Below, piece by piece: positions 53,555 through 62,300 of a DNA stretch of 64,000 nucleotides. The notes beneath the pieces are model-generated. The model was not told where the DNA came from and did not search any database. It saw only the letters and a program-made list of their open reading frames with translations. Numbering within the stretch: position 1 is the first letter of the stretch; the number at the start of each line of letters is the position of its first letter. The position numbers were made by a program, and so were the translations under genes. The stretch is from positions 53,736 to 117,735 of the forward strand of contig JBKBNY010000014.1 of assembly GCA_046295175.1 (NCBI GenBank), in the 5' to 3' direction. Origin of the DNA: JALOLV01 sp046295175 (GTDB taxonomy: Bacteria > Bacteroidota > Bacteroidia > Cytophagales > Spirosomataceae).

Positions 53555-54031
53555 ATGAGTTCAAACAATCTTACGAATATGTTTAATAAAAGCATCGAAC
53601 TTAGTACCCTCGAAGGAAAATGGTACATTATTTTATCGAACTTCCCGATGTAGTTGAAGGGCGATAAAACGAATCCTACTTTTAATTATACAATCGCGAA
53701 ACGAAATGACATTTTAGGGCTTACCGACGAGGTTAAATATGAGCAAAACGGTAAAGTAAAATCAATCAACGGTTTTGATACGCCACTCAATGCCAATAAT
53801 TCTTGTTTTGAATGGCGAGGTAAGGGCATACTTTCATTATTGACAAGCCGATGGGAGATTCTGTATCTCGATACCAATTGGGCAATCATTCATTTTGAGA
53901 AAACATTGTTTACACCCAAAGGCTACGATGTGATTTGCCGAGAAAAGAATTTGGAAGAGGCAACTAATCTAAAAATTGCTCAAAAACTGAAAGAACTAAA
54001 AATTTCTGTAACATTACATTCAATTTATTAA
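53555..54031 (+). pseudogene. Lipocalin family gene interrupted by an amber codon
   Basis: One reading frame from the ATG at 53555 to 54031 (about 158 codons) encodes a Blc-like lipocalin: the GxW motif in EGKWYIILSNFPM, then after a TAG at 53651-53653 it continues in the same frame LKGDKTNPTFNYTIAKRND...WEILYLDTNWAIIHFEKTLF. The codon at the TAG is expected to be Trp (TGG), conserved in this family (NFPMWLKGD), so a single G-to-A change explains it. The rest is intact, so the inactivation is recent or a base error. Lipocalins of this type bind lipids or hydrophobic ligands; no signal peptide is seen at this start. Confidence 0.82.
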
Positions 54032-54109
54032 CATCCCCTATTCTTCGGGATTTTAAAGCCAAACATTTGCCATCCATCCCCCAAAAAGCAGTATTTGACA
54101 CTATCCACT

Positions 54110-54140
54110 TTTCATTAGTGCAACCTCGGCCTTAGCTTTG
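54110..54140 (+). promoter_or_regulatory. Near-consensus promoter for a short transcript or leader
   Basis: TTTC (54110-54113), 19 bases, then TAGCTTTG (54133-54140). One mismatch to TTTG-N19-TAnnTTTG. Transcription would begin near 54147. Confidence 0.55.
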
Positions 54141-54146
54141 CATCTT

Positions 54147-54231
54147 TTAAATGCTATTACGAAGATATTTCCTCATAATAGTTTGTTGTTAGGTACAGAT
54201 TAAGGCTACGGACTCCGCGGCCTTAATTTTT
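54147..54231 (+). ncRNA. Candidate small RNA or transcription attenuator
   Basis: From the predicted start near 54147, a transcript of about 85 bases would end at the hairpin TTAAGGC...GCCTTAA (54200-54206 with 54220-54226; inner CGG/CCG) followed by TTTTTC. This is promoter plus terminator without an ORF. It could be a free small RNA or a premature-stop leader of the receptor-like gene at 54431. It does not match an RNA family I know. Confidence 0.4.
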
Positions 54232-54430
54232 CAAATTTGGCTGTAACCTTTTCTTCTGTTTTGCATCAAATAGCTACAAACCGTTCATCATTCAAAAAAT
54301 ACCACTTATGCAATAACAGTTTCCTTGTATTACATAGTACTATAATTTTGAATCATGATTTAAGCTATTACAATCTTTTGCCAGCTAATTCAAAGTATTT
54401 TTAGCCAAAAGATTCAAAAACAAAACAATT

Positions 54431-56947
54431 ATGAAAAAGTTACAATTACTCATCATGGGGTTAATCACCCTGTCTCTATCTTCTTTTGCCCAAAACAAAG
54501 GCAAAATCTCGGGAAGCCTCTTCGACGAAAAACGCCAAGCGATGCCATTCGCAAACGTTCTTTTACTCAAAGCTAAAGATTCTACACTTGCCAAAGGTGC
54601 TGTTGCTGATGCAGGCGGACAGTTTGCGTTTGAGCAAGTAGCTAATAATCAATACATTGTATCAATCTCAATGGTTGGTTATAAAAAATATTATTCTCCC
54701 AAAATTACAATTTCGGCCGAAAACCTTGATGTAAAACTTCAAGATATTCAGCTCGAACAAGAAACCCAAGCCTTAAAAGAGGTGACGGTTGTGGCCAAAA
54801 AGCCATTGCTCGAACAACAAGCCGATAAATTGGTGATGAATGTTGAGAACAGTATAGTCAATAGCGGTAGCACCGCAATGGAGGTTTTGCAAAGAGCTCC
54901 GGGGGTTTCGATTGACCAAAACGATAACATCAGCTTAAAGGGCAAACAGGGTGTTCAGATTTATTTGGATGGCAAACCAACGTATATGTCGCAAGAGCAA
55001 TTGGCCAATCTTTTGAAAAACATGAACAGCGACCAAATCGAAAAGATTGAGATTATTTCAAATCCATCGGCTCGATACGATGCAGCAGGAAACTCCGGAA
55101 TTATCAATATTATCACAAAACGAAACAAAAACTTTGGTACAAACGGTAGCTTGTCGATTGGTGCTGGTGTGAGCTTTCCTCCACAATTGACATTTGGCGA
55201 TGTAGAAGGAAATTTACCTAAAGGTAGCGTAAACCTCAATCTTAACAACCGCCAAGGTAAATTCAACACTTTTGGTAATATCAGCAGCCGTTACAACCAA
55301 AACTTCCAGAATCAGAACATTTCGAGGGTTTTAGATGGCCGTACGATAGACCAATACGGTTTCCGTCCGATGCAATCACACAATACCACTTTACGTGCAG
55401 GAGCCGATTATTTCGCCAGTAAAAAGACAACAATCGGAGTATTATTGAATGCCAATCTCGGTGAATGGATGAATAATGGGGTAATTCGTAATAATGCCTA
55501 CATCCGTAACAATGGTGTTATTGAGTCGAGTCCTCAAACGACATCGAATCCTTATAGAGGTTGGAAAAACCTTACGTTTAATACAAATTTCAAACACGCA
55601 TTCAACGATAAAGGCAAAGAATTAACCGCCGATTTTGATTATTCGGTTTATGATAATCAATCGAACGAGAAAGAAATGATTACGAGGTTTTTCAATGGTA
55701 ATAATGAAGAAATCGGAACACCTTTGAGAGTTACAAGCGATATTCCGAACGTGTATAACATCTATGCTATCAAAACAGACTTTGTGAATCCGTTACCAAA
55801 ATCGAATGCAAAATTAGAGTTTGGAGCAAAAAGTAGCTTCGTAAAATCGGATAATAACATTCAGTTTTTTAATGATGGCAAATTGGACATCGGCCGTACC
55901 AACCACTTTATCTACACCGAAAATGTGAATGCTGCTTATGCCAATTTTAACAAAAAAATCAACGATAAATGGAATATCCAGACGGGTTTGCGTGCAGAAC
56001 AGACAATCTCTAAAGGCGAATCAAAAACACTTAACGAAAGCCGTCGCCGAGAATACATCAATTTGTTTCCGAGTGTTTACTTGACTCATACGGTCAACAA
56101 AAACAATCAATTGAATTTGAATTATAGCCGTCGTATCGACCGCCCTGATTATCAGTCGCTTAATCCATTTATTTTCTTCTTAGACCCATATACCTATGAG
56201 TTAGGAAACGAATATTTGAGACCGCAATTGACTCATTCTTTAGAAGTTACACATACTTTCAAACAAGCATTTGTCACAACAGTCGGTTATAGCTATACTG
56301 ATGATTTCATGACTCAAATCGTCAAGAATGCCATCAATGAGCCAGCGATATTGGAGAGATTGAAAAAATATAATTATTCATCAGAAATCGACCCAAACAA
56401 AATTTCATTTGCAATCCGCGAAAATATCGGAACAAGACAAAATCTAAATTTGGGTTTGAGTTTCCCAGTGCCAGTTACAAAATGGTGGAATATGAACAAC
56501 AATATTTCGATGTTCTACAACAAATACGAAGGTATGCTTTTAGGAACTAACTTGAATGTAGGAAACTTTGCTTACAATTTATTTACAAGCCAAAACTTTA
56601 CCCTCAAAAAAGGATGGACTGCCGAGGCTTCGATGTGGTATAACTCAAAGAATATCGAAGGAATGATGAATGCACGTGAGATGTACGCAATCAATGGTGG
56701 GGTTTCTAAATCATTCTGGAATCGGAAAGGTAGCTTGAGATTGACCGTAAATGATATTTTTGCAACGGCTCGTTTCAGAGGATACACAAATTTTGCAGGT
56801 GTTAAACTCAATATTGATAACCGTTGGGATAGCCGCCAAGTGCGTATGATATTCACATATCGTTTCGGAAACCAAAACGTTAAGGCGTCTCGCAATCGCC
56901 AAACGGCGACATCGGCCGAGCAACGCCGTGTAGGTAGCGAAAATTAA
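54431..56947 (+). CDS. Outer-membrane beta-barrel family protein (TonB-receptor-like)
   Basis: An 838-residue outer-membrane protein: signal peptide (about 1-20, ending SFAQ), carboxypeptidase-regulatory-like domain (about 22-110), a short plug-like region (about 115-225, IEIISNPSARYDAAGNSGII) and a C-terminal barrel of the 'outer membrane protein beta-barrel' type (about 380-805). Such proteins often lack a TonB box and sit under extracytoplasmic-function sigma or two-component control. The last 25 residues after the barrel are polar (SRNRQTATSAEQ). The substrate is unknown. A terminator follows. Confidence 0.9.
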   Translation: MKKLQLLIMGLITLSLSSFAQNKGKISGSLFDEKRQAMPFANVLLLKAKDSTLAKGAVADAGGQFAFEQVANNQYIVSISMVGYKKYYSPKITISAENLDVKLQDIQLEQETQALKEVTVVAKKPLLEQQADKLVMNVENSIVNSGSTAMEVLQRAPGVSIDQNDNISLKGKQGVQIYLDGKPTYMSQEQLANLLKNMNSDQIEKIEIISNPSARYDAAGNSGIINIITKRNKNFGTNGSLSIGAGVSFPPQLTFGDVEGNLPKGSVNLNLNNRQGKFNTFGNISSRYNQNFQNQNISRVLDGRTIDQYGFRPMQSHNTTLRAGADYFASKKTTIGVLLNANLGEWMNNGVIRNNAYIRNNGVIESSPQTTSNPYRGWKNLTFNTNFKHAFNDKGKELTADFDYSVYDNQSNEKEMITRFFNGNNEEIGTPLRVTSDIPNVYNIYAIKTDFVNPLPKSNAKLEFGAKSSFVKSDNNIQFFNDGKLDIGRTNHFIYTENVNAAYANFNKKINDKWNIQTGLRAEQTISKGESKTLNESRRREYINLFPSVYLTHTVNKNNQLNLNYSRRIDRPDYQSLNPFIFFLDPYTYELGNEYLRPQLTHSLEVTHTFKQAFVTTVGYSYTDDFMTQIVKNAINEPAILERLKKYNYSSEIDPNKISFAIRENIGTRQNLNLGLSFPVPVTKWWNMNNNISMFYNKYEGMLLGTNLNVGNFAYNLFTSQNFTLKKGWTAEASMWYNSKNIEGMMNAREMYAINGGVSKSFWNRKGSLRLTVNDIFATARFRGYTNFAGVKLNIDNRWDSRQVRMIFTYRFGNQNVKASRNRQTATSAEQRRVGSEN

Positions 56948-56964
56948 TAAAATTTAGGTTAAAG

Positions 56965-56998
56965 CAAAATCCCTATGAGATATTCTCGTAGGGATTTT
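56965..56998 (+). terminator. Terminator of the beta-barrel gene
   Basis: AAAATCCCTATGAGA (56965-56979) pairs with 56983-56997 (one G-T), loop TAT, with T-run. Confidence 0.85.
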
Positions 56999-57000
56999 TA

Positions 57001-57008
57001 TATTTTTG
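57001..57008 (+). promoter_or_regulatory. -7 element of the GNAT gene
   Basis: TATTTTTG directly after the preceding terminator and 28 bases before the ATG. No TTTG at 19 bases upstream. Confidence 0.4.
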
Positions 57009-57035
57009 TAGTTTACTCAACCTCCCAAAATCAAC

Positions 57036-57491
57036 ATGAATCTAAATTTCAGATTAGCAACCAAAGAAGATTTACCCGAAATCGTAAGTATGCTTTTAGA
57101 TGATGTTTTAGGTTCAAAAAGAGAAAAAATCTCTGATGAGATTCCTCAAAGTTATTTTGATGCTTTTGAGAAGATTGCCAAAGACCCAAATCAAGAACTG
57201 ACTATAGTCGAACTTGATGGAGAAAAGGTTGCTACTTTTCAGCTTTCTTTCATCCAATATCTTACCTACCAGGGTGGAATGCGGGCTCAGATTGAGGCCG
57301 TCAGAACCCATTCAAAATATCGTGGAAAAGGAATTGGTAAATTAGTTTTTGAACACGCCATCAATCGAGCCAAAGAAAAAGGTTGCCACATGCTACAACT
57401 AACAACCGATAAACAAAGACCAGATGCTATTCGCTTTTATGAATCGCTGGGGTTTGTAGCCAGCCATGAAGGAATGAAACTCAAATTCTGA
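57036..57491 (+). CDS. GNAT family N-acetyltransferase
   Basis: A 151-residue acetyl-CoA-dependent transferase. The fold runs from FRLATKEDLPEIVSML to the acetyl-CoA-binding loop YRGKGIG (the R/Q-x-x-G-x-G/A motif) and ends RFYESLGFVASHEGMKLKF, the usual closing strands. The substrate (amine, peptide N-terminus or antibiotic) cannot be told. It is transcribed alone. Confidence 0.92.
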   Translation: MNLNFRLATKEDLPEIVSMLLDDVLGSKREKISDEIPQSYFDAFEKIAKDPNQELTIVELDGEKVATFQLSFIQYLTYQGGMRAQIEAVRTHSKYRGKGIGKLVFEHAINRAKEKGCHMLQLTTDKQRPDAIRFYESLGFVASHEGMKLKF

Positions 57492-57499
57492 CAAACAAA

Positions 57500-57529
57500 A
57501 AAGGTATCAGCCAAGTGGCCAATACCTTT
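57500..57529 (-). terminator. Terminator of the Arg/Asp-rich protein gene
   Basis: AAAGGTAT (57500-57507) pairs with ATACCTTT (57522-57529), with an inner GCC/GGC pair; on the minus strand a T6 run follows. It mainly serves the minus-strand gene. Confidence 0.65.
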
Positions 57530-57546
57530 AAAGCTAATCCATCAAA

Positions 57547-58002
57547 TTAATATCTTCTTTCGTATCTATCATCGTAGCGTCCACGTTGGTAACTACGGTC
57601 ATCATCACGTTTTTGGCGATGAACCTCTCGGTTGAGTTGAGTCAAGTCACGGGCTAAATCATTAAACTCCCGACGACTCATAAATCCATCATCAAAATAT
57701 CTATCTTCGCGGCGTTCGATTTGGTCAAGTTCACGGTTCAGTCTCCTTGCCTCGTTTCGAGTAATTGTGCCTCTGCGAATCCCAACCTCAATCTCACGAC
57801 GAATGTCACGTTGCATTTCATCAATCGGATTATCGTATCGTTTGCCATATCCACGGCGGTCATCGTAGCGTCTATCACGGTGGTGTTCGTAGTTTCCTTC
57901 TCTCCACCAGTTATCATCATAACGTCTTCCGTATTGTGCCTCGGCCGAAATCGCTACCGCAATCATCGCTGCCATCAAAAATAACTTTCTCATAGTTTTC
58001 AT
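57547..58002 (-). CDS. Exported Arg/Asp/Tyr-rich protein, function unknown
   Basis: A 151-residue protein: signal peptide (about 1-22, ending AEAQ), a low-complexity basic/acidic tract (about 23-60, repeats like RRYDDRR), a helical middle (about 61-130) with two similar segments (IRRGTITRNEARRLNRELDQ and DDGFMSRREFNDLARDL), then another Arg/Asp/Tyr tail. The middle looks like a pair of helix-loop-helix units such as those in small periplasmic proteins of Bacteroidota. I do not recognise a named family. Confidence 0.7.
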   Translation of the reverse strand: MKTMRKLFLMAAMIAVAISAEAQYGRRYDDNWWREGNYEHHRDRRYDDRRGYGKRYDNPIDEMQRDIRREIEVGIRRGTITRNEARRLNRELDQIERREDRYFDDGFMSRREFNDLARDLTQLNREVHRQKRDDDRSYQRGRYDDRYERRY

Positions 58003-58083
58003 CTAAATTTTAATTGTATATCCCTTGCGGGCGATTTTATTGATTAGATGCAATACTAACGACGAAAGTTTATCTGAGCTTTG

Positions 58084-58710
58084 TTAACGGGATGTTAATA
58101 CCTGATAAGCATCTTCAAACTCTGCATTACGAACATCTTTGTAATGTTCAGAATGAAAATTATCGAGCCGTTTCAATACATTCAAAACCATCACTTTTTC
58201 GCTCGGATTCATCGTATCAAAGGCCATCTCCCCTACTTTTTTCATATACGGAAAACTCTCATACAGTAATTGAATACCTTTTGGAGTTATTTGTAGGCGT
58301 TTCGAGCGTTTATCTTGTTCGTCTGGGAACTCTATTACTAATTCAGAAGCAACCAATCTTTTGATAATATCTATTCCAGACGGAAACTCCGAGACCATTT
58401 CATAAATCAACTCACTTTTCTTGGGAGTACCCATATCGTGAAGGCTAACCAAATAAATCCAGTCATCAATATTACTCATACCAACGTATTCGAGTGCCTT
58501 TTTGAAATACACACCTGCATATTTATTAAGTCGTCCAATCAGCCCAGCTAACTGCCCATCAATCGGAATCCCCTGCATATCACTAACATGTACTGGTTTT
58601 TCTACATTTTCGGCTAAGTATTTAACACAGAAATCCTCAATCGTAAGGTCTGCATTTTCTTCTTCGTACTTTGCCCAGATATTGACTAAATCTACTAATT
58701 TATTTTTCAT
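58084..58710 (-). CDS. MarR-type winged-helix transcriptional regulator
   Basis: From the ATG at 58710, 208 residues. The middle (about 60-185) has a MarR-like layout: MGTPKKSELIYEM (helix 2-3), a recognition helix PSGIDIIKRLVASELVIEF and a wing with DEQDKRSKRLQITPKG, the family's DxRSxxxxLTxxG motif. The N-terminal 55 residues are extra. An ATG at 58761 would add 17 residues less typical of the family. It is divergent from the ABC exporter genes 409 bases away and may regulate them. Confidence 0.82.
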   Translation of the reverse strand: MKNKLVDLVNIWAKYEEENADLTIEDFCVKYLAENVEKPVHVSDMQGIPIDGQLAGLIGRLNKYAGVYFKKALEYVGMSNIDDWIYLVSLHDMGTPKKSELIYEMVSEFPSGIDIIKRLVASELVIEFPDEQDKRSKRLQITPKGIQLLYESFPYMKKVGEMAFDTMNPSEKVMVLNVLKRLDNFHSEHYKDVRNAEFEDAYQVLTSR

Positions 58711-59119
58711 AACCTTTTCTTTACTCTGAAATATCAATCTAATGTCTTGTTTTGAAAACATTGTATTTGGCTAACATTAACCATAAGAAATAGTACAAAA
58801 TTATTTAAAGTTATTCGAATGAAAAATGGTTATTCATTGCGATAAATGTTTGATAACGAACATTTTAAACTAACATCCGAGAAATTCGGGATATTCGATT
58901 AATTCTGCACAATTACATAATTAACTATCAACCTAAATATTTAGTATTCAATAATAAAACCTTTTAGACTTTACTTTGTTTTCATATTATTTACACACAA
59001 AAATGAATAATAAAATTATGTTTTCAAAATAATTTTTAAAATTTTCTTGACTTATATTACGAAAACATAGTAATATTGCAGCATATATCTATTATATCAT
59101 ATCGAAATCATAATAAATT
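58711..59119. other. Divergent intergenic region between the MarR gene and exporter genes
   Basis: 409 bases, very AT-rich, with no ORF of note. Near the exporter side lies TTGACTTATATTACG (59048-59062) with short dyads such as TATATCTATTATATCATA (59085-59102) that could be operator sites. I see no full TTTG-N19-TAnnTTTG promoter. Confidence 0.4.
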
Positions 59120-59818
59120 GTGGCAGTAATAGCAGAACTTATACAAGCAAGTAAAGAATACCAGACCGGAGACCAAACAATTGTGGCACTTCAACCTACT
59201 TCTTTACAACTCAACGAAGGCGAATTGCTACTTATCATCGGCCCTTCTGGCTCGGGTAAAACCACGCTTCTTTCTTTGATTGGGTGTGTGTTGTATCCTT
59301 CAAAAGGCGAGCTGTATGTAAATGGTCGGTTTGTCAATGACATGAAACCTAACGAACTGGCTAAATTAAGGCTCGATACAATAGGTTTTGTTTTCCAGCA
59401 ATTCAATTTACTTGCTCCGCTCACCGCCGAAGAAAACGTTGCTATGCCTCTAAAACTACAAGGGGTTCCGAGTTCCGAAATCAAAACACGGGTTGCTAAA
59501 GCCATCGAAACAGTCGGGATGACCGACCGCAAAAAGAACTTACCGAAACAACTATCGGGTGGACAACAACAACGAATCGCCATTGCAAGGGCCTTGGTAA
59601 CAAATCCAAAAATTATTCTTTGTGATGAGCCAACGGCTTCGCTCGATAAAAACTCGTTTGAGGTTGTCATGGAAGAATTAAAAGCTCTGGCTCGACAAGG
59701 TAAATCGGTGGCGGTTGTTACGCACGACCCACGACTCAAGAAGTATGCCGATAGAGCCGTAGAAGTCAAAAACGGATTTGTTTATCCATTAGAACTGAAA
59801 GATGTGAGTTTCGATTGA
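59120..59818 (+). CDS. ABC exporter ATP-binding protein (DevA/MacB-like)
   Basis: A 232-residue ATPase beginning with GTG at 59120; no ATG lies in frame before the first strand. Walker A GPSGSGKT (41-48), Q-loop Q93, signature LSGGQ (145-149), Walker B ILCDE (166-170) and the switch His in VVTHD are intact. It belongs with the membrane-fusion lipoprotein and the FtsX-like permease encoded next: a DevBCA-type exporter using TolC. Confidence 0.93.
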   Translation: MAVIAELIQASKEYQTGDQTIVALQPTSLQLNEGELLLIIGPSGSGKTTLLSLIGCVLYPSKGELYVNGRFVNDMKPNELAKLRLDTIGFVFQQFNLLAPLTAEENVAMPLKLQGVPSSEIKTRVAKAIETVGMTDRKKNLPKQLSGGQQQRIAIARALVTNPKIILCDEPTASLDKNSFEVVMEELKALARQGKSVAVVTHDPRLKKYADRAVEVKNGFVYPLELKDVSFD

Positions 59819-59882
59819 GCATTCTATTTTGTAAAAAAGCGAATGAAAAAGCCTAAAAATGTCAAAAATAACAATAAAAAAA

Positions 59883-60836
59883 ATGAAAACATTATTGAAA
59901 AACTTGGTATGGATACTTCCATTACTATACTTGACGAGCTGCTCCAAAGAAGAAAAGAAAGAATCAGCAAACACCAAAACCGACTCGACCAAGATACAGA
60001 CAACCAATGACCGTATCTTAGGCGTTGCCCGTATAGAACCCGAAGATGGTATTTTGAACATCACGGCTGGAACGAGCGGCAAAGTGCTTTCGGTTTTGAT
60101 GGATGAAAACCAGCAAGTCGAGAAAGGTCAGAATCTGTTAAATATTGAGGTGTCGGTCGAGAATGCCCAACTCCAACAAGCCGAAAGCAAAATTAGTACC
60201 CAACAAGCTGCTGTAGAATCGGCCAAAGCTAACATCGCGGCATTGAGAGTAGGACTACTAAATGCACAAGATATTTATAACCGAAACCTCCAACTGTATG
60301 AAGGCAAAGCCCAGACAAAAGAAGTTTTGGACAACAGTAAAGCAACCCTTGACCGTTATCAAAAAGATATAGAAACCGCCGAAGCAAATCTGAATCAAAC
60401 AGCGGCGAGAATCAAAGAACTAAATGCCGATATTGCGTATTATCGTACGGTTGTTAATCAAAAGAAAGTAACTGCACCTTTATCGGGCAAAATCTTAAAT
60501 GTATTGATTAAAACTGGTGAATACGTGAGTAATTCGACCGAAATAGCCGAATTTGCTCCCGCTGGGGCATTAATCGCCAAAACTGAAGTGGACGAACTCT
60601 ATGCCGAAAAAGTGCAGATTGGTCAATCGGCAGCTATTCTTTCACAAACTACTGGCGAAAAACTCGCCGAAGGAACTGTCAGCTACACGGCAGATTATCT
60701 CAAACAAAAATCATTGTTTAAAGACCAATCGACCGAGCAAGAAGACCGACGTGTGCGAGAAGTACATATCAGACTGACTTCGGGCAAAATGCCGCTCATT
60801 GGTAGTCGAGTTGATTGTATGATTATGCTGAAATGA
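59883..60836 (+). CDS. HlyD/DevB-like periplasmic adaptor, lipoprotein
   Basis: From the ATG at 59883, 317 residues: lipobox LTSC (C20) anchors it to a membrane; a lipoyl/biotinyl half-motif (about 60-95, GKVLSVLMDENQQVEKGQ), an alpha-hairpin coiled coil (about 95-195), the second lipoyl half (KVTAPLSGKILNVL) and a beta-barrel (about 225-317). It links the inner-membrane permease to TolC. An ATG at 59859 would add eight lysine-rich residues. The lipid anchor instead of a transmembrane helix is common in Bacteroidota adaptors. Confidence 0.9.
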   Translation: MKTLLKNLVWILPLLYLTSCSKEEKKESANTKTDSTKIQTTNDRILGVARIEPEDGILNITAGTSGKVLSVLMDENQQVEKGQNLLNIEVSVENAQLQQAESKISTQQAAVESAKANIAALRVGLLNAQDIYNRNLQLYEGKAQTKEVLDNSKATLDRYQKDIETAEANLNQTAARIKELNADIAYYRTVVNQKKVTAPLSGKILNVLIKTGEYVSNSTEIAEFAPAGALIAKTEVDELYAEKVQIGQSAAILSQTTGEKLAEGTVSYTADYLKQKSLFKDQSTEQEDRRVREVHIRLTSGKMPLIGSRVDCMIMLK

Positions 60837-60846
60837 GATAAGTAAA

Positions 60847-60965
60847 TACCATATGGTAAATAGTTTATGTTATTTGTTAATAGTTAATCATCAAAAGAGT
60901 CGAAAATCGTGTGATTACCCCTATTAACGAACGGTTCGCCGTTGCGATAACCATTTTCGATTAAC
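60847..60965. repeat. Repeat-bearing gap inside the exporter operon
   Basis: TTTTCGATTAAC at 60954-60965 is identical to the arm at 22964-22975 in the sulfate operon, with GTTAATC at 60883-60889 and CGAAAAT at 60901-60907 as broken partners. A palindrome TACCATATGGTA lies at 60847-60858. Confidence 0.55.
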
Positions 60966-60983
60966 TACTTAATCAAAATCATT

Positions 60984-62102
60984 ATGTTTAAAGAAGCACT
61001 TAAATTCATGTGGTATGACAAAGCCAAGATGTTTGGTATATTCTTCGGAATGATACTATCGGTTTTCTTGGTTGGGCAGCAAGTCATGATATGCCTTGCC
61101 TTGCTCGGGAGTACCGTTTCGCTGGCAACATTCAACCAAAACTACATTTGGGTAGTGAGCGATAAAAGCAAGCAAGTCATAGATTTACCGCTCATTGATA
61201 TGCGTATCGGCCGAAGTCTTATCTCTGTGAATGGTGTAAAAGCGGCTTATCCTCTCATTTTTGGTGGCGGAAATCTCAAAATGCCCGATGGCTCGAAAAC
61301 AGCTATTACGATGATTGGTACGCAAGCCCCAGTTTTTGCGGGTGGCCCATGGCGAGTAAAAGAAGGTAAACCAATGGATTTACTCTCGGACAACGCCGTT
61401 TTTTTAGATTCACAAAATCCTGAAATTGGTAAAAAAATCAAAGTCGGAGATAAATTTGAATATAACGGTAAGCAAGTAAAACTTGTAGGATTAACTGCCA
61501 AAACCGAAGGTTTAGGGATTTCGTACGGATTTACGACCGTCGAACGAGCCAGATGGCTTTGCAATATTCCAACCACGCAATCGAATGCTTTTTTGATTGA
61601 ATGGGAATCTGGAGCAAAACCCGAAGACGTTGTTCGGGCAATCAATAAAGAGATTCCTGGAATCAAAGCCATTACTGGAGCCGATTACCGAGCGAGTTCG
61701 CTTCGATATTTTGCTGGAAATAGCGGTATTGTCGCATCATTCGGATTATTAGTTGTTTTTGCCGTTATCACGGGCTTCGCGATTGTTGGCCTAACGATGT
61801 ATTCAGCCGTTAGCGATAGAATCAAAGATTACGGAACGCTTAAAGCCATTGGTGGTACAAATGGCACAATTCGCCGATTGATACTTTCGCAAGCTACCAT
61901 TTATTCTGTTGGCGGTTTTGTAATTGCATTCGGATTACTCAACGGATTCATCAACGCCACCAAAGGTGCTTTAGATTTACAACTGATTCCCGAATTGGTT
62001 TATTCACTCATTGGCGTAACGATTTTTATTGCGGTAATGGGTAGTTTATTCGGAATGCGAAAAATCACCAAACTCGAACCAGCAGCGGTATTCAGAAGCT
62101 AA
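60984..62102 (+). CDS. ABC exporter permease (DevC/FtsX-like)
   Basis: A 372-residue FtsX-type permease: first helix about 13-45, a large periplasmic domain (about 46-250), then three helices (about 255-285, 300-325, 340-362) with the conserved DYGTLKAIGG cytoplasmic loop that contacts the ATPase. The length and the start FKEALKFMWYDKAKMFGIF fit DevC proteins of heterocyst glycolipid exporters and their relatives. It works with the ATPase and the lipoprotein adaptor upstream and probably with the TolC protein downstream. Confidence 0.9.
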   Translation: MFKEALKFMWYDKAKMFGIFFGMILSVFLVGQQVMICLALLGSTVSLATFNQNYIWVVSDKSKQVIDLPLIDMRIGRSLISVNGVKAAYPLIFGGGNLKMPDGSKTAITMIGTQAPVFAGGPWRVKEGKPMDLLSDNAVFLDSQNPEIGKKIKVGDKFEYNGKQVKLVGLTAKTEGLGISYGFTTVERARWLCNIPTTQSNAFLIEWESGAKPEDVVRAINKEIPGIKAITGADYRASSLRYFAGNSGIVASFGLLVVFAVITGFAIVGLTMYSAVSDRIKDYGTLKAIGGTNGTIRRLILSQATIYSVGGFVIAFGLLNGFINATKGALDLQLIPELVYSLIGVTIFIAVMGSLFGMRKITKLEPAAVFRS

Positions 62103-62300
62103 CCGAATACTTTGGGGCAATTCCTTCCGCTTCGTATTTTGATTTTGCGGTTTCGTGAAATGAGATTATTCTGATAGCTGAATTTAGCAGAATTTTGCAT
62201 GAGAGTTATCAAAGGCACACCAAACAAAAGCAAATACGCTGTTTTGAAATGTCGATGCCGTTTACAGTAAATTTTAATTTATCATAGATAAAGTTCATCA

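Larger units (their letters stand above)
54032..54430. other. Long leader region before the beta-barrel gene
   Basis: A 399-base gap. It carries a near-consensus promoter (54110-54140), a terminator-like hairpin with T-run (54200-54231), and then about 200 more AT-rich bases to the next start, with a second weak promoter-like stretch near 54350-54384 (TTTTG then AATCTTTTG). No ORF of note was found. Confidence 0.55.

Noticed and set aside
59191..59769. 192-residue minus-strand open frame
   Set aside because: It is antisense to the ABC ATPase with all its motifs on the plus strand; Ser/Cys/Pro-rich translation is typical of a shadow.
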